Assembly: GCF_000017405.1 (NCBI RefSeq)
Contig: NC_009667.1
Coordinates: 2,466,001 to 2,530,000, forward strand
Source: Brucella anthropi ATCC 49188
GTDB lineage: Bacteria; Pseudomonadota; Alphaproteobacteria; Rhizobiales; Rhizobiaceae
Direction: 5' to 3'
DNA length: 64,000 nucleotides
In this document: piece by piece, positions 36,892 to 46,216 of the stretch
Position numbering within the stretch: position 1 is the stretch's first letter
Layout of the letters: each line of letters starts with the position of its first letter
Notes under the pieces: generated by a model
The model's database searches: none
What the model was told of the DNA's origin: nothing
What the model saw: only the letters and a program-made list of their open reading frames with translations
Translations under genes and position numbers: made by a program

Positions 36892-37653
36892 TTAGTCGCG
36901 AACCGCTTTGGTCAGCGTTTCTGCTGCGAGCCGGATATAACCGCCATCATTGCTGAGTGTCAGGAAGCGGAAACCAAGCGGAATGTAGCGACGCGCAAAC
37001 TCCGGTGACGGTGAATAAATACCGGCAATCTTTCCTGCCGCAGCGGCCTTGCGGGCAATATTGCCGATAGGTTCCACAATCGCATCCGAATTCGGATTTG
37101 CCTCACGCCCGTTGCTCCACGCAATGGAGAAATCCGCAGGGCCGACGAAAACGCCGTCGATGCCGCGAACATCCAGAATGGCATCCAGCGCATCGTAGGC
37201 ATCGCGCGTTTCTATCATCGCGAAGGCAAGCGTATCGTGATTTGCGGTAGTCAGATAATCGTTGGAACCCGGTGCGCCGTAATCCGCATTGGCCCGGAAC
37301 ACGCCCCATGAGCGTTCGCCCACCGGGGGATATTTCATGGCGGCTGCAAACCTGCGGGCATCCTCGACGGAATTGATCATCGGAGCGATGACCGCCTGCG
37401 CACCAAAATCCAGCGCACGGCTTGCCATGTCGAAGCGTCCGACAGGAACGCGCACGACCGGCGGCTTGCCAGCGTTCAGGATAAGGCCGAGAGAGCGAAG
37501 AACACTCGCCTCGTCGTGGCCGCCATGCTGCATGTCCAGCGTTACGGCATCGAAGGCGCTATGGGCGAGAATTTCGACCGTCAGGGGTTCGGGAAGGGAG
37601 GACCATGCAGAAAGCACTGTTTCCCCGGCGCGGAGGCGCGAAGACAACGACAT
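36892..37653 (-). CDS. HpcH/HpaI-family aldolase
   Basis: Class II pyruvate-dependent aldolase of the HpcH/HpaI family (4-hydroxy-2-oxo-acid cleavage). Motifs: DMQHGGHDEASVL, QAVIAPMINSVEDARRF, MIETRDAYDALDAIL (metal Glu) and GVFVGPADFSIAW (metal Asp). 253 residues from ATG 37653, which has AAGGA upstream; ATG 37668 would add five residues. Natural substrate cannot be told. Confidence 0.9.
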   Translation of the reverse strand: MSLSSRLRAGETVLSAWSSLPEPLTVEILAHSAFDAVTLDMQHGGHDEASVLRSLGLILNAGKPPVVRVPVGRFDMASRALDFGAQAVIAPMINSVEDARRFAAAMKYPPVGERSWGVFRANADYGAPGSNDYLTTANHDTLAFAMIETRDAYDALDAILDVRGIDGVFVGPADFSIAWSNGREANPNSDAIVEPIGNIARKAAAAGKIAGIYSPSPEFARRYIPLGFRFLTLSNDGGYIRLAAETLTKAVRD

Positions 37654-37721
37654 TCGAATTTCCTTCATTTCAAAAGGATCAGGGCGGAAGCGCTATCTAC
37701 CCTTCCGCCCCGAACCATCCA

Positions 37722-38045
37722 TCAATCCTGCTTTACCTGGCGGATTGCCTCTTCAAGGAAAGCAAACATCTTCTCACGAATAACTTCGTCTGCAACGCTT
37801 ACACTTGCGGCATCGAAGTCGGCGCGCACCTTGCGGAAAACATCCTCATCACCAGATTCTTCAAAGTCGGCGGCAACGACTTCCTTGGCATAGGCTTCGG
37901 CATCCGCATCCTTCTTGCCAAGCTGGTCTGCGGCCCAGAGTCCCAGAAGCTTGTTGCGGCGTGCCTCCGCCTTGAAGCGCAGTTCCGCATCAAGCGCGAA
38001 TTTCTTTTCAAAAGCGTCGCGGCGATCATCCATGCCAGTGGTCAT
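37722..38045 (-). CDS. DUF1476 protein, probable F1-ATPase inhibitor (zeta subunit)
   Basis: 107-residue small basic/acidic protein: DDRRDAFEKKFALDAELRFKAEARRNKLLGLWAA, matching DUF1476. In Paracoccus and other alphaproteobacteria this family is the zeta inhibitor that blocks ATP hydrolysis by F1. The N-terminal region includes the segment proposed to insert into F1. It lies away from the atp genes. The function is by family; I cannot test inhibition here. Confidence 0.85.
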   Translation of the reverse strand: MTTGMDDRRDAFEKKFALDAELRFKAEARRNKLLGLWAADQLGKKDADAEAYAKEVVAADFEESGDEDVFRKVRADFDAASVSVADEVIREKMFAFLEEAIRQVKQD

Positions 38046-38300
38046 TCATAAAGCTCCCAGACTTACAAGTTAGAAGAGATCGTCATCCGTTCTCTTGCCT
38101 AAAGCTGGCAAGGGGAGCAAGATTATACAAGAGCTAAAGACTACTTTCTTGCGACTCATGCATAAACTTGCATCAGAAACAGCGAAAACGGGGGAACGGG
38201 CACAAAGCAGGATTGTTAAAAGCCCACAATTGCTATAGGTAGCCCGCGAGAATAGCGGCTTAGAGCCGATCACCATAAATATGGAAATCCGAGAAAAGCC

Positions 38301-39065
38301 ATGAACCGTCGCCGCCGTATTTACGAGGGCAAGGCCAAGATTCTTTATGAAGGCCCTGAACCCGGTACGCTCGTCCAATTTTTCAAAGATGATGCAACCG
38401 CTTTCAATGCAAAGAAGCATGAAGTCATCGACGGAAAAGGCGTGCTGAACAACCGCATTTCCGAGCATATTTTCACCCAGCTTAACCGCATTGGCATTCC
38501 AACGCACTTCATCCGCCGCCTCAACATGCGTGAGCAGCTGATCAAGGAAGTGGAAATCATTCCGCTTGAAGTGGTTGTGCGCAATGTCGCCGCCGGTTCT
38601 CTGGCAAAGCGCCTTGGCCTTGAAGAAGGCACCGTGCTGCCGCGCTCGATCATCGAGTTCTATTACAAGGCTGACGCACTCGACGACCCGATGGTCACCG
38701 AAGAGCATATCACGGCTTTCGGCTGGGCAAGCCCGCCGGAAATCGACGACATCATGGCGCTCGCCATTCGCGTCAACGACTTCCTGACCGGCCTGTTCCT
38801 CGGCATCGGCATCCAGCTTGTCGATTTCAAGATGGAATGCGGTCGCTTGTGGGAAGGCGACATGATGCGCATCGTCGTCGCCGACGAAATTTCTCCGGAC
38901 TCTGCGCGTCTTTGGGATATCACCACCAATGACAAGCTCGACAAGGACCGTTTCCGCCGCGACATGGGCGGACTGGTTGAGGCCTATCAGGAAGTGGCTC
39001 GCCGTCTCGGCATCATGAACGAGAACGACACGCCGCGCCCGGCTGGCCCTACGCTTGTGAAGTAA
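38301..39065 (+). CDS. purC: Phosphoribosylaminoimidazole-succinocarboxamide synthase
   Basis: SAICAR synthetase, 254 residues. [27 protein letters not shown] (SAICAR synthase start), [17 protein letters not shown] and [33 protein letters not shown] (signature 2) are present. First of the purC-purS-purQ run. Preceded by a 255-base gap with no other gene. Confidence 0.97.
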   Translation: MNRRRRIYEGKAKILYEGPEPGTLVQFFKDDATAFNAKKHEVIDGKGVLNNRISEHIFTQLNRIGIPTHFIRRLNMREQLIKEVEIIPLEVVVRNVAAGSLAKRLGLEEGTVLPRSIIEFYYKADALDDPMVTEEHITAFGWASPPEIDDIMALAIRVNDFLTGLFLGIGIQLVDFKMECGRLWEGDMMRIVVADEISPDSARLWDITTNDKLDKDRFRRDMGGLVEAYQEVARRLGIMNENDTPRPAGPTLVK

Positions 39066-39076
39066 AATGATCCGCC

Positions 39077-39149
39077 CAGCCCGGAAGGGCACGATCCCGG
39101 AAAGTCGACACGGTTTTCGGGATCATGCCAGATTAAGCCTTCCGGGCTG
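39077..39149 (+). repeat. Terminator-like stem with a second palindrome in its loop
   Basis: An outer perfect 12-bp stem (CAGCCCGGAAGG at 39077, CCTTCCGGGCTG at 39138, then TTT) encloses an inner palindrome (GATCCCG 39093 ... CGGGATC 39118-39124) of the dispersed gaaagt/ggtttt type. Lies between purC and purS. Confidence 0.7.
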
Positions 39150-39182
39150 TTTCATTCGTTCTAAAATTGCAGGAACTACAGA

Positions 39183-39425
39183 GTGATCAAGGCACGCGTC
39201 ACCGTTACACTGAAAAACGGCGTTCTCGACCCGCAGGGCAAGGCAATCGTCGGCGCGCTCGGCAGCCTCGGTTTTGACGGCGTCAACTCGGCCCGTCAGG
39301 GCAAGGTTTTCGACCTCGAACTGAATGGCTCCGACAAGAGCAAGGCCGAAGCCGACCTGAAGGCCATGTGCGAAAAGCTGCTCGCCAACACGGTGATCGA
39401 AGACTATTCCATCGCCATCGGCTGA
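39183..39425 (+). CDS. purS: Phosphoribosylformylglycinamidine synthase subunit PurS
   Basis: 80-residue small subunit that bridges PurQ and PurL in the FGAM synthase complex. Starts [22 protein letters not shown], with the [12 protein letters not shown] ending typical of PurS. The start is a GTG at 39183, preceded by AGGA. purQ starts 23 bases after its stop. Confidence 0.95.
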   Translation: MIKARVTVTLKNGVLDPQGKAIVGALGSLGFDGVNSARQGKVFDLELNGSDKSKAEADLKAMCEKLLANTVIEDYSIAIG

Positions 39426-39448
39426 CCAGGCAAAGGACAGAGACGCTC

Positions 39449-40120
39449 ATGAAATCCGCAGTCATTCTCCTTCCCGGTCTCAATCGCGATCGCGACATGA
39501 TCGCAGCACTCACCAAGATCACCGGACAGGCACCGGTGACCGTCTGGCAGACCGATACGAGCATTCCCGACGATGTGGACCTGATCCTGATTCCGGGCGG
39601 CTTTTCCTACGGTGACTATCTGCGCTGCGGTGCGATTGCAGCCCGTATGCCGGTGATGCAGGCCGTTCGCGAGAAGGCCGATAAGGGCGTCATGGTCATG
39701 GGTGTCTGCAACGGTTTCCAGATCCTCGTCGAAGCCGGGCTTCTGCCGGGCGCATTGATGCGCAATGCTTCGCTGAAGTTCGTCTGCCGCGAAGTGAAAC
39801 TCGAAGTAACCAACGCCAACACGTCGTTCACGCGCGGCTACAAGCCGGGCCAGATCATCCGCTGCCCGGTCGCGCATCATGACGGCAATTATTTCGCCGA
39901 TGCCGAAACGCTGAAGCGTCTCGAAGGCGAAGGCCAGGTTGTGTTCCGCTATGCCGAAGGCACCAATCCGAACGGATCGGTCAACGACATTGCCGGTATC
40001 GTCAACGTACGCGGCAATGTGCTCGGCATGATGCCGCATCCGGAAAACCTGATCGAATCCGCGCATGGCGGTGATGACGGTCGGGCGCTCTTCGCTGGCG
40101 CGCTGGGCCTCGCTGCATAA
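39449..40120 (+). CDS. purQ: Phosphoribosylformylglycinamidine synthase subunit PurQ
   Basis: 223-residue glutamine amidotransferase subunit supplying ammonia to Pur[17 protein letters not shown], catalytic Cys in [16 protein letters not shown], and the His-Glu pair late in [18 protein letters not shown] 39449 ([12 protein letters not shown]) is the family start. Followed by a strong terminator, so purL, 3.7 kb further, is separately transcribed. Confidence 0.97.
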   Translation: MKSAVILLPGLNRDRDMIAALTKITGQAPVTVWQTDTSIPDDVDLILIPGGFSYGDYLRCGAIAARMPVMQAVREKADKGVMVMGVCNGFQILVEAGLLPGALMRNASLKFVCREVKLEVTNANTSFTRGYKPGQIIRCPVAHHDGNYFADAETLKRLEGEGQVVFRYAEGTNPNGSVNDIAGIVNVRGNVLGMMPHPENLIESAHGGDDGRALFAGALGLAA

Positions 40121-40140
40121 GCTGGCACACAGATAAACGG

Positions 40141-40172
40141 AAAAGGCGGCTCGATTGAAGCCGCCTTTTTTA
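40141..40172 (+). terminator. Terminator after purQ
   Basis: AAAAGGCGGCT-CGATTGA-AGCCGCCTTTTTT stem and T-tract, 20 bases after purQ. Confidence 0.9.
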
Positions 40173-40294
40173 TTGCGCCTGCTCTGACGCCTCAGCTGCA
40201 AAACTGCACTGGCAAAGCGTCTATTTTCGTGGCAGCTTGACTTCGGGAGGGTCCTGATCCGGAGGAATCGTCGGGATCGCCCCATATTTGTTTC

Positions 40295-40341
40295 ATGCGC
40301 TATCCAGGCAAGAGCGTTCACACTTTTGCTGGAAATGCCTC
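40295..40341 (+). repeat. Dispersed repeat, type A divergent copy
   Basis: Carries CACACTTTTGCTGGAAATGC preceded by a diverged copy of the GCAAAACCGCTTCG arm. A weaker match to the copies at 10861 and 47167. Confidence 0.5.
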
Positions 40342-40379
40342 GCACATTTTAGCGATAACGAATCAGGGGAACTTCATTC

Positions 40380-41030
40380 ATGCAGCTTTATTCCAGACCT
40401 CTTTCCCCTTACTCGGCCTTTGTCCGCGGGGTTCTTTATCTGAAGGACCTGTCGTTCAAGCCGATGAACATGCCCTACCCGTTCCCGGCCGATTTCGGCA
40501 ATATCACACCGCTCCGCCGCGTTCCCGTGCTGATTACCAGCTCCGGAGAAACGCTGTACGAAGGGACGGTGATCGCCGAATATCTCGAAGATCATTTTCC
40601 CGAAATATCCGTGCTGCCCGGAACGCCGCGCGAGCGCGCACTTATTCGCCTCCTTGCCCGCGTGACGGAACTGGACGTGCTTGGACCCGCGATGAAGCTT
40701 TTCATCCTTTTGAGCAAGCCCGAGCGCGACAATGCAAGCATCGAACGCCTGTTCGAAAAGATGCATACCGGCCTGAAAGTGGTCGAAAGCCGTCTCTCGG
40801 ACAAAGCCTATGCCACCGGAGACGAACCGACCCTTGCAGATTGCTGGCTGTTGCCGGTGCGTTTTCTGATGGAACCATTGAAGAAACTCTCGGGCAGAGC
40901 GGATTTGCTGGACGAGTTCCCGAAGTTTGATGCATATGCCGCCAAGGCAAAACAGCATCCGGTTTTTGAGCGCATCTGGAACGAGATGGATGACGGACTG
41001 AAAGCTTTCATGCCGCAACTAGTGGATTGA
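40380..41030 (+). CDS. Glutathione S-transferase family protein
   Basis: 216-residue GST: thioredoxin-like N-terminal domain (LYSRPLSPYSAFVRGVLY; cis-Pro in RRVPVLITSSGETLYEGTVIAEYLEDHFPE) and the all-helical C-terminal domain (ADCWLLPVRFLMEP). Substrate unknown. The last codons (LVD-stop) lie within a palindromic element: the stop TGA is inside the CTAGTGGATTGA arm. Confidence 0.9.
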   Translation: MQLYSRPLSPYSAFVRGVLYLKDLSFKPMNMPYPFPADFGNITPLRRVPVLITSSGETLYEGTVIAEYLEDHFPEISVLPGTPRERALIRLLARVTELDVLGPAMKLFILLSKPERDNASIERLFEKMHTGLKVVESRLSDKAYATGDEPTLADCWLLPVRFLMEPLKKLSGRADLLDEFPKFDAYAAKAKQHPVFERIWNEMDDGLKAFMPQLVD

Positions 41031-41096
41031 ATTTGACGTTTGAATGCCGACTGAATGAGATGCTGTTTCAAACGTCAAATTCGAAAAATCCACTAG
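41019..41096 (+). repeat. Long inverted repeat I, CTAGTGG-bounded
   Basis: CTAGTGGATTGAATTTGACG at 41019 is mirrored by CGTCAAATTCGAAAAATCCACTAG ending 41096, with a 4-base indel between arms and a central loop. Contains the GST stop codon. Confidence 0.85.
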
Positions 41097-41109
41097 ATAC
41101 ATAAAGTTG

Positions 41110-41185
41110 CTAGTGGTCTTTGCGATTCCGACATTTGCTCGGCGCCTGTATCAGAGGGACGCAAATGTCGGAATCAGACCACTAG
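41110..41185 (+). repeat. Long inverted repeat II, CTAGTGG-bounded
   Basis: CTAGTGGTCTTTGCGATTCC at 41110, mirrored by GGAATCAGACCACTAG ending 41185; again a 4-base indel between arms. The two elements share only their CTAGTGG/CCACTAG ends and sit 13 bases apart. Confidence 0.85.
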
Positions 41186-41252
41186 CCTGACACTGTTTAC
41201 CCCCACCTCTCATGCGTGCCTTTTTGAAGGCACGCACTATCGGAGCCCCTCC

Positions 41253-41654
41253 TTGAAGACCAAGACTTTCGCTCTTCTGGCCCTCCCGGCCATTGCATTG
41301 CTTGCAGCCTGCACTTCCAGCAAGCCCACGGGGCCCATCGCCGTCGACGCCAGCAAGGCGGCACTGCCAACCATGGAGCGCATCGCGCTGGCAGCAAATA
41401 GCTGCTGGTTCAAATCCAAGGACAAGGATTTCCGCGGTTACTCACTCGCGCCGGAACTGAATTCCTTCACCGGACGTCCGCGCATTCTGGTCGTGCCCGC
41501 CCGTAATCCGGCATTACGTCCGCTGCTCGTCGTGCAGGCGCAAGGCAATCCTGCACGCGTCGAGGCTTTCGGTCCCATGATGCAGGAAAGCCATGGCGGC
41601 AGGATCGCCGCCGACGTCAACCGCTGGGCTTCAGGCCAGAGCGGTTGCCAGTAA
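41253..41654 (+). CDS. Hypothetical lipoprotein
   Basis: 133 residues with a signal and lipobox (FALLALPAIALLAACTSSKP; cleavage before Cys20). The mature part has no recognisable domain (ERIALAANSCWFKSKDKDFRG ... NRWASGQSGCQ), two further cysteines. Upstream it faces inverted repeat II. Outer- or inner-membrane lipoprotein of unknown function. Confidence 0.78.
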   Translation: MKTKTFALLALPAIALLAACTSSKPTGPIAVDASKAALPTMERIALAANSCWFKSKDKDFRGYSLAPELNSFTGRPRILVVPARNPALRPLLVVQAQGNPARVEAFGPMMQESHGGRIAADVNRWASGQSGCQ

Positions 41655-41691
41655 TCAAGCTGTCGCGGAAAGCTGCTTTCCGCGACATACT

Positions 41692-42147
41692 TCAACGCAA
41701 GTGAAAACGCACCTTACGCGCTTCGCGCTCTGCTTCGTCGCGCTGTAGTCCGATATCGCGCAACTGATCGTCGGTCAGTTCGCCGAGGGCGATCCGACTG
41801 CGCCGCAGCATCATTCGATAAGACATCCAATTCAGAGCCCTTCCAGCAAAAGTGCGAAGCGTCTGCGCAGGGAAATCAGTCCGCTGGACTGATTTCTTTT
41901 CCAGCTTCGATGCGTCGGACAATGCGTAAGAACAAAAAGAGACAACGCGCCGTACATATCCGATCTGCGGTTGGGACGCCGCCATCAGATTGACCTGCAA
42001 AGCTTTTGGCAAATCCGTAATGCCATCAGCCACGGGCACAGGAAGAATTGTATCTATTGTCTCGGTCTGCGGTCTAAAGTAAAACATTGGCTCGGTCCAT
42101 TTCATTGCCAGTTGGGCCAGTTGGGAGCTGGGAAGCAGTCGAGACAA
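41692..42147 (-). CDS. DUF1127 protein with repeat-derived insert
   Basis: 151 residues; only the C-terminal 45 match DUF1127 (RRSRIALGELTDDQLRDIGLQRDEAEREARK), a motif of small RNA-linked proteins in Rhizobiales. Just before it, the peptide FPAQTLRTFAGRAL is encoded by DNA (41833-41876) nearly identical to the dispersed repeat found at 10861 and 47167. Divergent from a MocR regulator, a common pairing for DUF1127 genes. N-terminus (residues 1-90) is unassigned. Confidence 0.75.
   Translation of the reverse strand: MSRLLPSSQLAQLAMKWTEPMFYFRPQTETIDTILPVPVADGITDLPKALQVNLMAASQPQIGYVRRVVSFCSYALSDASKLEKKSVQRTDFPAQTLRTFAGRALNWMSYRMMLRRSRIALGELTDDQLRDIGLQRDEAEREARKVRFHLR
41833..41876 (-). repeat. 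Dispersed repeat, type A, inside DUF1127 coding sequence
   Basis: Minus strand CTGCGCAGACGCTTCGCAC then TTTTGCTGGAAGGGCTCT, about 80 percent identical to the intergenic copies at 10861-10902 and 47167-47216, and read in frame. Confidence 0.7.
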
Positions 42148-42192
42148 ACCTTGTGTTTAGCTCGATGTCTGCATTGTCACCAAGTAGCGACG

Positions 42193-42239
42193 AATTGACT
42201 CTACAATTGACTTGGCAATAGGTACAATTTATAAGTTGT
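42193..42239 (+). promoter_or_regulatory. Promoter/operator region of the MocR regulator
   Basis: Two direct repeats AATTGACT 12 bases apart (42193, 42205), then a palindrome ACAATTTATAAGTTGT (42224-42239). The second repeat gives TTGACT - 17 bp - TATAAG; the predicted start site is at or within 1-3 bases of the ATG 42244, so the mRNA may be leaderless. Direct repeats near a promoter are typical of MocR autoregulation. Confidence 0.6.
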
Positions 42240-42243
42240 CACC

Positions 42244-43650
42244 ATGACAAATTGGATTCCAGACCTTGCCGGTAAATCCGGTCCATTTTACCTGCAGCTT
42301 GCCGATGCCATCGAAGAAGCCATCGGGAATGGTGGATTGCCAGCGGGTATCAAACTTCCGCCACAGCGCAATCTCGCATTCGACTTGAAGGTGACAATCG
42401 GCACAATCGGTCGTGCCTATGCGCTGGCCCATGAACGCGGTCTCGTGACGGGCGAAGTCGGTCGAGGAACTTACGTTCTGGGCGAAGAACCGGCAGACAA
42501 CGCGCTGACCGCCTCTGGCATTGCCGGTACAAAGCCTGCCGATGTCCCTTCCGGGAAAATACGTTTCGACACGACTGCGGCGCCGGATGTCGGCCAGCAT
42601 GAAGTTCTGGCCAAAATCAATGCCGACATTCATCGGGATTTTCCGCAGGATATTGCGAGCTATTCGCGCTATTTTCCGCAGCACTGGCTGGAAGCCGGAC
42701 AAAAATGGCTTTCGCGAGCCGACTGGCGACCAGATCTTGACAGCATTGTCGTTACCAATGGGGCGCAGGCTGCGAGCATCGCCATTATCACGGCCTTCAC
42801 GAATCCGGGCGATCGCATCCTGTTCGAAAATCTGACCTATGCGCAGATCAGCCGCTCCGTGCGCCTTCTCGGGCGCCGTACCATTCAGGCCGGTCTGGAT
42901 GAATACGGTCTGATCCCGGAAGAATTCGAACGAGCCTGCCGCCAGCAGCATCCGACCCTCGCCTTTTTGATGCCGACGCTGCACAATCCTACCCTGTCCG
43001 TCATGCCGGAAGAACGCCGTCGTGCAATCGCCGACATCGCAAGGCGTTACAATGTCTGGCTTATCGAAGACGATATCTATGGCATCATGTGCGACAGCCA
43101 GATTCCACCCTTGGCAAGCTTTGCGCCTGAACGAACATTCGTCGTCTCCGGTCTGTCAAAGGCCGTTGCCGCAGGCATACGCAGCGGATGGGTCGCCTGC
43201 CCTGCGCATTGCGCCCAACGCGTGAAGGTAACGCACAAGATGGTCACAGGCGGCGCAGCATTCCTGCTCGCTGAAACCGGCGCTCAGCTGGTGTTGTCCG
43301 GCGAGGCAGACGCCATTCACAGCAAATGCCGCGAAGAAACGGGCATTCGCGAAAAGATGGCGCGAGAAATCTTCGACGGTTTCGATTTCGTATCCCGTCC
43401 GACAGTTCCATTTCTGTGGATGGGGCTGCCCGAACCGTGGCTTTCGGGCACGTTCAAGGCCGCCGCCTATGAAAGCGGAATCCTGATCGACGACGAAGAT
43501 GAGTTCAAGGCCGGACGTGTCGATCAGATCTATCACCGGGTCCGCGTTGCCTTCTCGTCTCCGGCTGATCGCAGTGTCGTCGAAAACAGTTTTCTGACAC
43601 TCCGTCGCCTGCTCGAAAACGAACAGGCGGGATATGAAGGGAGTGTCTGA
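42244..43650 (+). CDS. MocR-family (GntR HTH plus aminotransferase) regulator
   Basis: 468 residues: N-terminal GntR winged helix (FYLQLADAIEEAIGNGGLPAGIKLPPQRNLAFDLKVT), then a fold-type I aminotransferase domain with the PLP-Lys in VVSGLSKAVAAGIRSGW and the NPT motif in LHNPTLSVMPEERRRAIADI. MocR proteins bind PLP and control metabolism genes; the divergent DUF1127 gene may be a target. No Shine-Dalgarno is seen directly upstream. Confidence 0.9.
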   Translation: MTNWIPDLAGKSGPFYLQLADAIEEAIGNGGLPAGIKLPPQRNLAFDLKVTIGTIGRAYALAHERGLVTGEVGRGTYVLGEEPADNALTASGIAGTKPADVPSGKIRFDTTAAPDVGQHEVLAKINADIHRDFPQDIASYSRYFPQHWLEAGQKWLSRADWRPDLDSIVVTNGAQAASIAIITAFTNPGDRILFENLTYAQISRSVRLLGRRTIQAGLDEYGLIPEEFERACRQQHPTLAFLMPTLHNPTLSVMPEERRRAIADIARRYNVWLIEDDIYGIMCDSQIPPLASFAPERTFVVSGLSKAVAAGIRSGWVACPAHCAQRVKVTHKMVTGGAAFLLAETGAQLVLSGEADAIHSKCREETGIREKMAREIFDGFDFVSRPTVPFLWMGLPEPWLSGTFKAAAYESGILIDDEDEFKAGRVDQIYHRVRVAFSSPADRSVVENSFLTLRRLLENEQAGYEGSV

Positions 43651-43825
43651 CCGCGTGCGCTTGCGTGCGATTATTATGGATATTCGATGAAGGGCTGGAA
43701 AAGCGGTATTTTCCTGTCGCACTTCGTGAAAACATAGGTTAAAGAGGCGCCTTGAAACCTTAGGCGACCGTCCCTTAGGCACAGGGCGTCGGACGCCGCA
43801 GCCTGCGACGGGGTTCCCCATTTCC

Positions 43826-46048
43826 ATGACTATTTCCAATACGCGAGACATCACGCCGGAATTGATCGAAGCGCATGGTCTTAAGCCGGACGAGTATCAG
43901 CGCATTCTTGATCTGATCGGACGTGAGCCCACCTTCACAGAGCTCGGGATTTTCTCGGCGATGTGGAACGAGCATTGCTCCTACAAGTCCTCCAAGAAAT
44001 GGCTTCGCACGCTTCCGACAACCGGACCGCGCGTTATTCAGGGCCCTGGCGAAAACGCAGGCGTGGTGGACATCGGCGATGGCGATTGCGTCGTCTTCAA
44101 GATGGAAAGCCACAACCATCCGTCCTACATCGAGCCCTATCAGGGTGCAGCGACCGGCGTTGGCGGCATTTTGCGCGACGTGTTCACCATGGGCGCGCGT
44201 CCCGTTGCGGCAATGAATGCGCTCCGCTTTGGCGAACCCGATCATCCGAAGACCCGCCATCTGGTATCTGGCGTCGTGTCGGGCGTCGGCGGCTATGGCA
44301 ATGCCTTCGGCGTGCCGACCGTTGGCGGCGAAGTGAACTTCGACAAGCGCTACAACGGCAATATCCTCGTCAACGCATTTGCTGCCGGTCTTGCCAAGCA
44401 TGACGGCATCTTCCTGTCGGAAGCCAAGGGCGTCGGCCTGCCGGTCGTCTATCTCGGCGCAAAGACGGGCCGCGACGGTGTCGGCGGCGCGACCATGGCA
44501 TCGGCTGAATTCGACGAGTCGATTGAAGAAAAGCGCCCTACCGTTCAGGTCGGCGATCCATTTACCGAAAAGTGCCTGCTCGAAGCCTGCCTTGAGCTGA
44601 TGGCCTCCGGCGCGGTTATCGCCATTCAGGATATGGGTGCGGCTGGCCTCACCTGTTCGGCTGTCGAAATGGGCGCCAAGGGTGACCTCGGTATCGAACT
44701 CATTCTCGATCATGTTCCGGTGCGCGAAGAGAACATGACCGCCTATGAAATGATGCTGTCGGAAAGCCAGGAGCGCATGCTCATGGTTCTGAAGCCGGAA
44801 AAGGAAGCGGAAGCGCAGGCGATCTTCCGCAAATGGGGTCTCGACTTCGCCATCGTTGGCAAGACGACTGACGATCTTCGTTTCCGCGTCATTCATCAGG
44901 GCGAAGAAGTCGCCAACCTGCCGATCAAGGATCTGGGCGACGAAGCGCCGGAATATGATCGTCCGTGGATGGAGCCAGGCAAGCACGCGCCGCTTCCCGC
45001 GAGCAATGTGCCGCAAGTGGAAGATTACTCCACTGCCCTTCTCAAGCTGATTGGCTCGCCTGATCTTTCATCCCGTCGCTGGGTCTATGAACAGTACGAT
45101 ACACTCATTCAGGGCAACTCGTTGCAGGTTCCGGGCGGCGATGCCGGTGTGATCCGCGTTGAGGGCCATGACACCAAGGCTCTCGCCTTCTCATCCGACG
45201 TGACCCCGCGCTATTGCGAAGCCGATCCATTCGAGGGTGGCAAGCAGGCCGTGGCCGAATGCTGGCGCAACATCACAGCGACTGGCGCTGAGCCGCTGGC
45301 ATCGACCGACAACCTGAACTTCGGCAATCCTGAAAAGCCGGAAATCATGGGCCAGCTCGTCAAGGCCATCGAAGGCATCGGTGAAGCCTGCCGTGCGCTG
45401 GATTTCCCGATCGTTTCGGGCAATGTCTCGCTCTATAACGAAACCAACGGTCAGGCCATTCTGCCGACGCCGACCATTGCCGGCGTAGGCCTCATCCCTG
45501 ACTGGACACAAACCGCCAAGATCGGCGGCATGCAGGATGGTGACACGCTGGTTCTGCTTGGTGGCGATGGCACACATCTCGGCCAGTCCATTTACCTGCG
45601 CGATCTGTTTGATCGTGCCGATGGTCCTGCCCCGACCGTCGATCTTGCGCTTGAAAAGCGTAACGGCGAGTTCGTCCGCTCGGCCATCCGCAACGGTCAG
45701 GTCACGGCATGTCATGACCTCTCCGATGGCGGCCTGGCGATTGCCGTCGCGGAAATGGCGATCAAGTCCGGCAAGGGTGCAGAGCTCGATGCCGGTGATG
45801 GTCTGCCGCACGCAGTTCTTTTCGGTGAAGATCAGGCGCGCTATGTCGTCGCGGCTACGGCGGAAATGGCAAAGCTCATTGCCCTCAATGCTGAAGGCGC
45901 AGGCGTTCCGTTCCGCGTGCTCGGCACGGTTGGCGGCGACAGCCTGAAGATTGGCAACGTCGTCGATGTCAGTGTTGCCGATCTGACTGACGCCTTTGAA
46001 GGCTGGTTCCCGGGCTTCATGAGTGGCGAACCGGTCAGCGATAACTGA
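43826..46048 (+). CDS. purL: Phosphoribosylformylglycinamidine synthase subunit PurL
   Basis: 740-residue large synthetase subunit of the PurSQL complex, converting FGAR and ammonia to [18 protein letters not shown] (catalytic His region), [23 protein letters not shown] (substrate/Mg loop), and [16 protein letters not shown] are present; two tandem AIRS-like domains. ATG 43826 is standard. Followed by a GC-rich hairpin (46077-46112). Confidence 0.97.
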
Positions 46049-46076
46049 CCTGGTTTCACATCGTTGATTTCTTTTA

Positions 46077-46112
46077 CCGCCCGGATGGAAAGCCTGTCCG
46101 GGCGGTTTGCTT
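46077..46112 (+). terminator. Terminator-like hairpin after purL
   Basis: ACCGCCCGGA-TGGAAAGCC-TGTCCGGGCGGT, then TTTGCTTG. The T-tract is weak. Confidence 0.6.
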
Positions 46113-46216
46113 GTCGGCTGTTTAAGCGTTAGACAGATGTTAGTTGACGTTCCACGATGGTGCGTTACGATTCGATAAAATGAGAAGAAGAAGCCGGAAA
46201 CGGCGGGAGATTTTGC

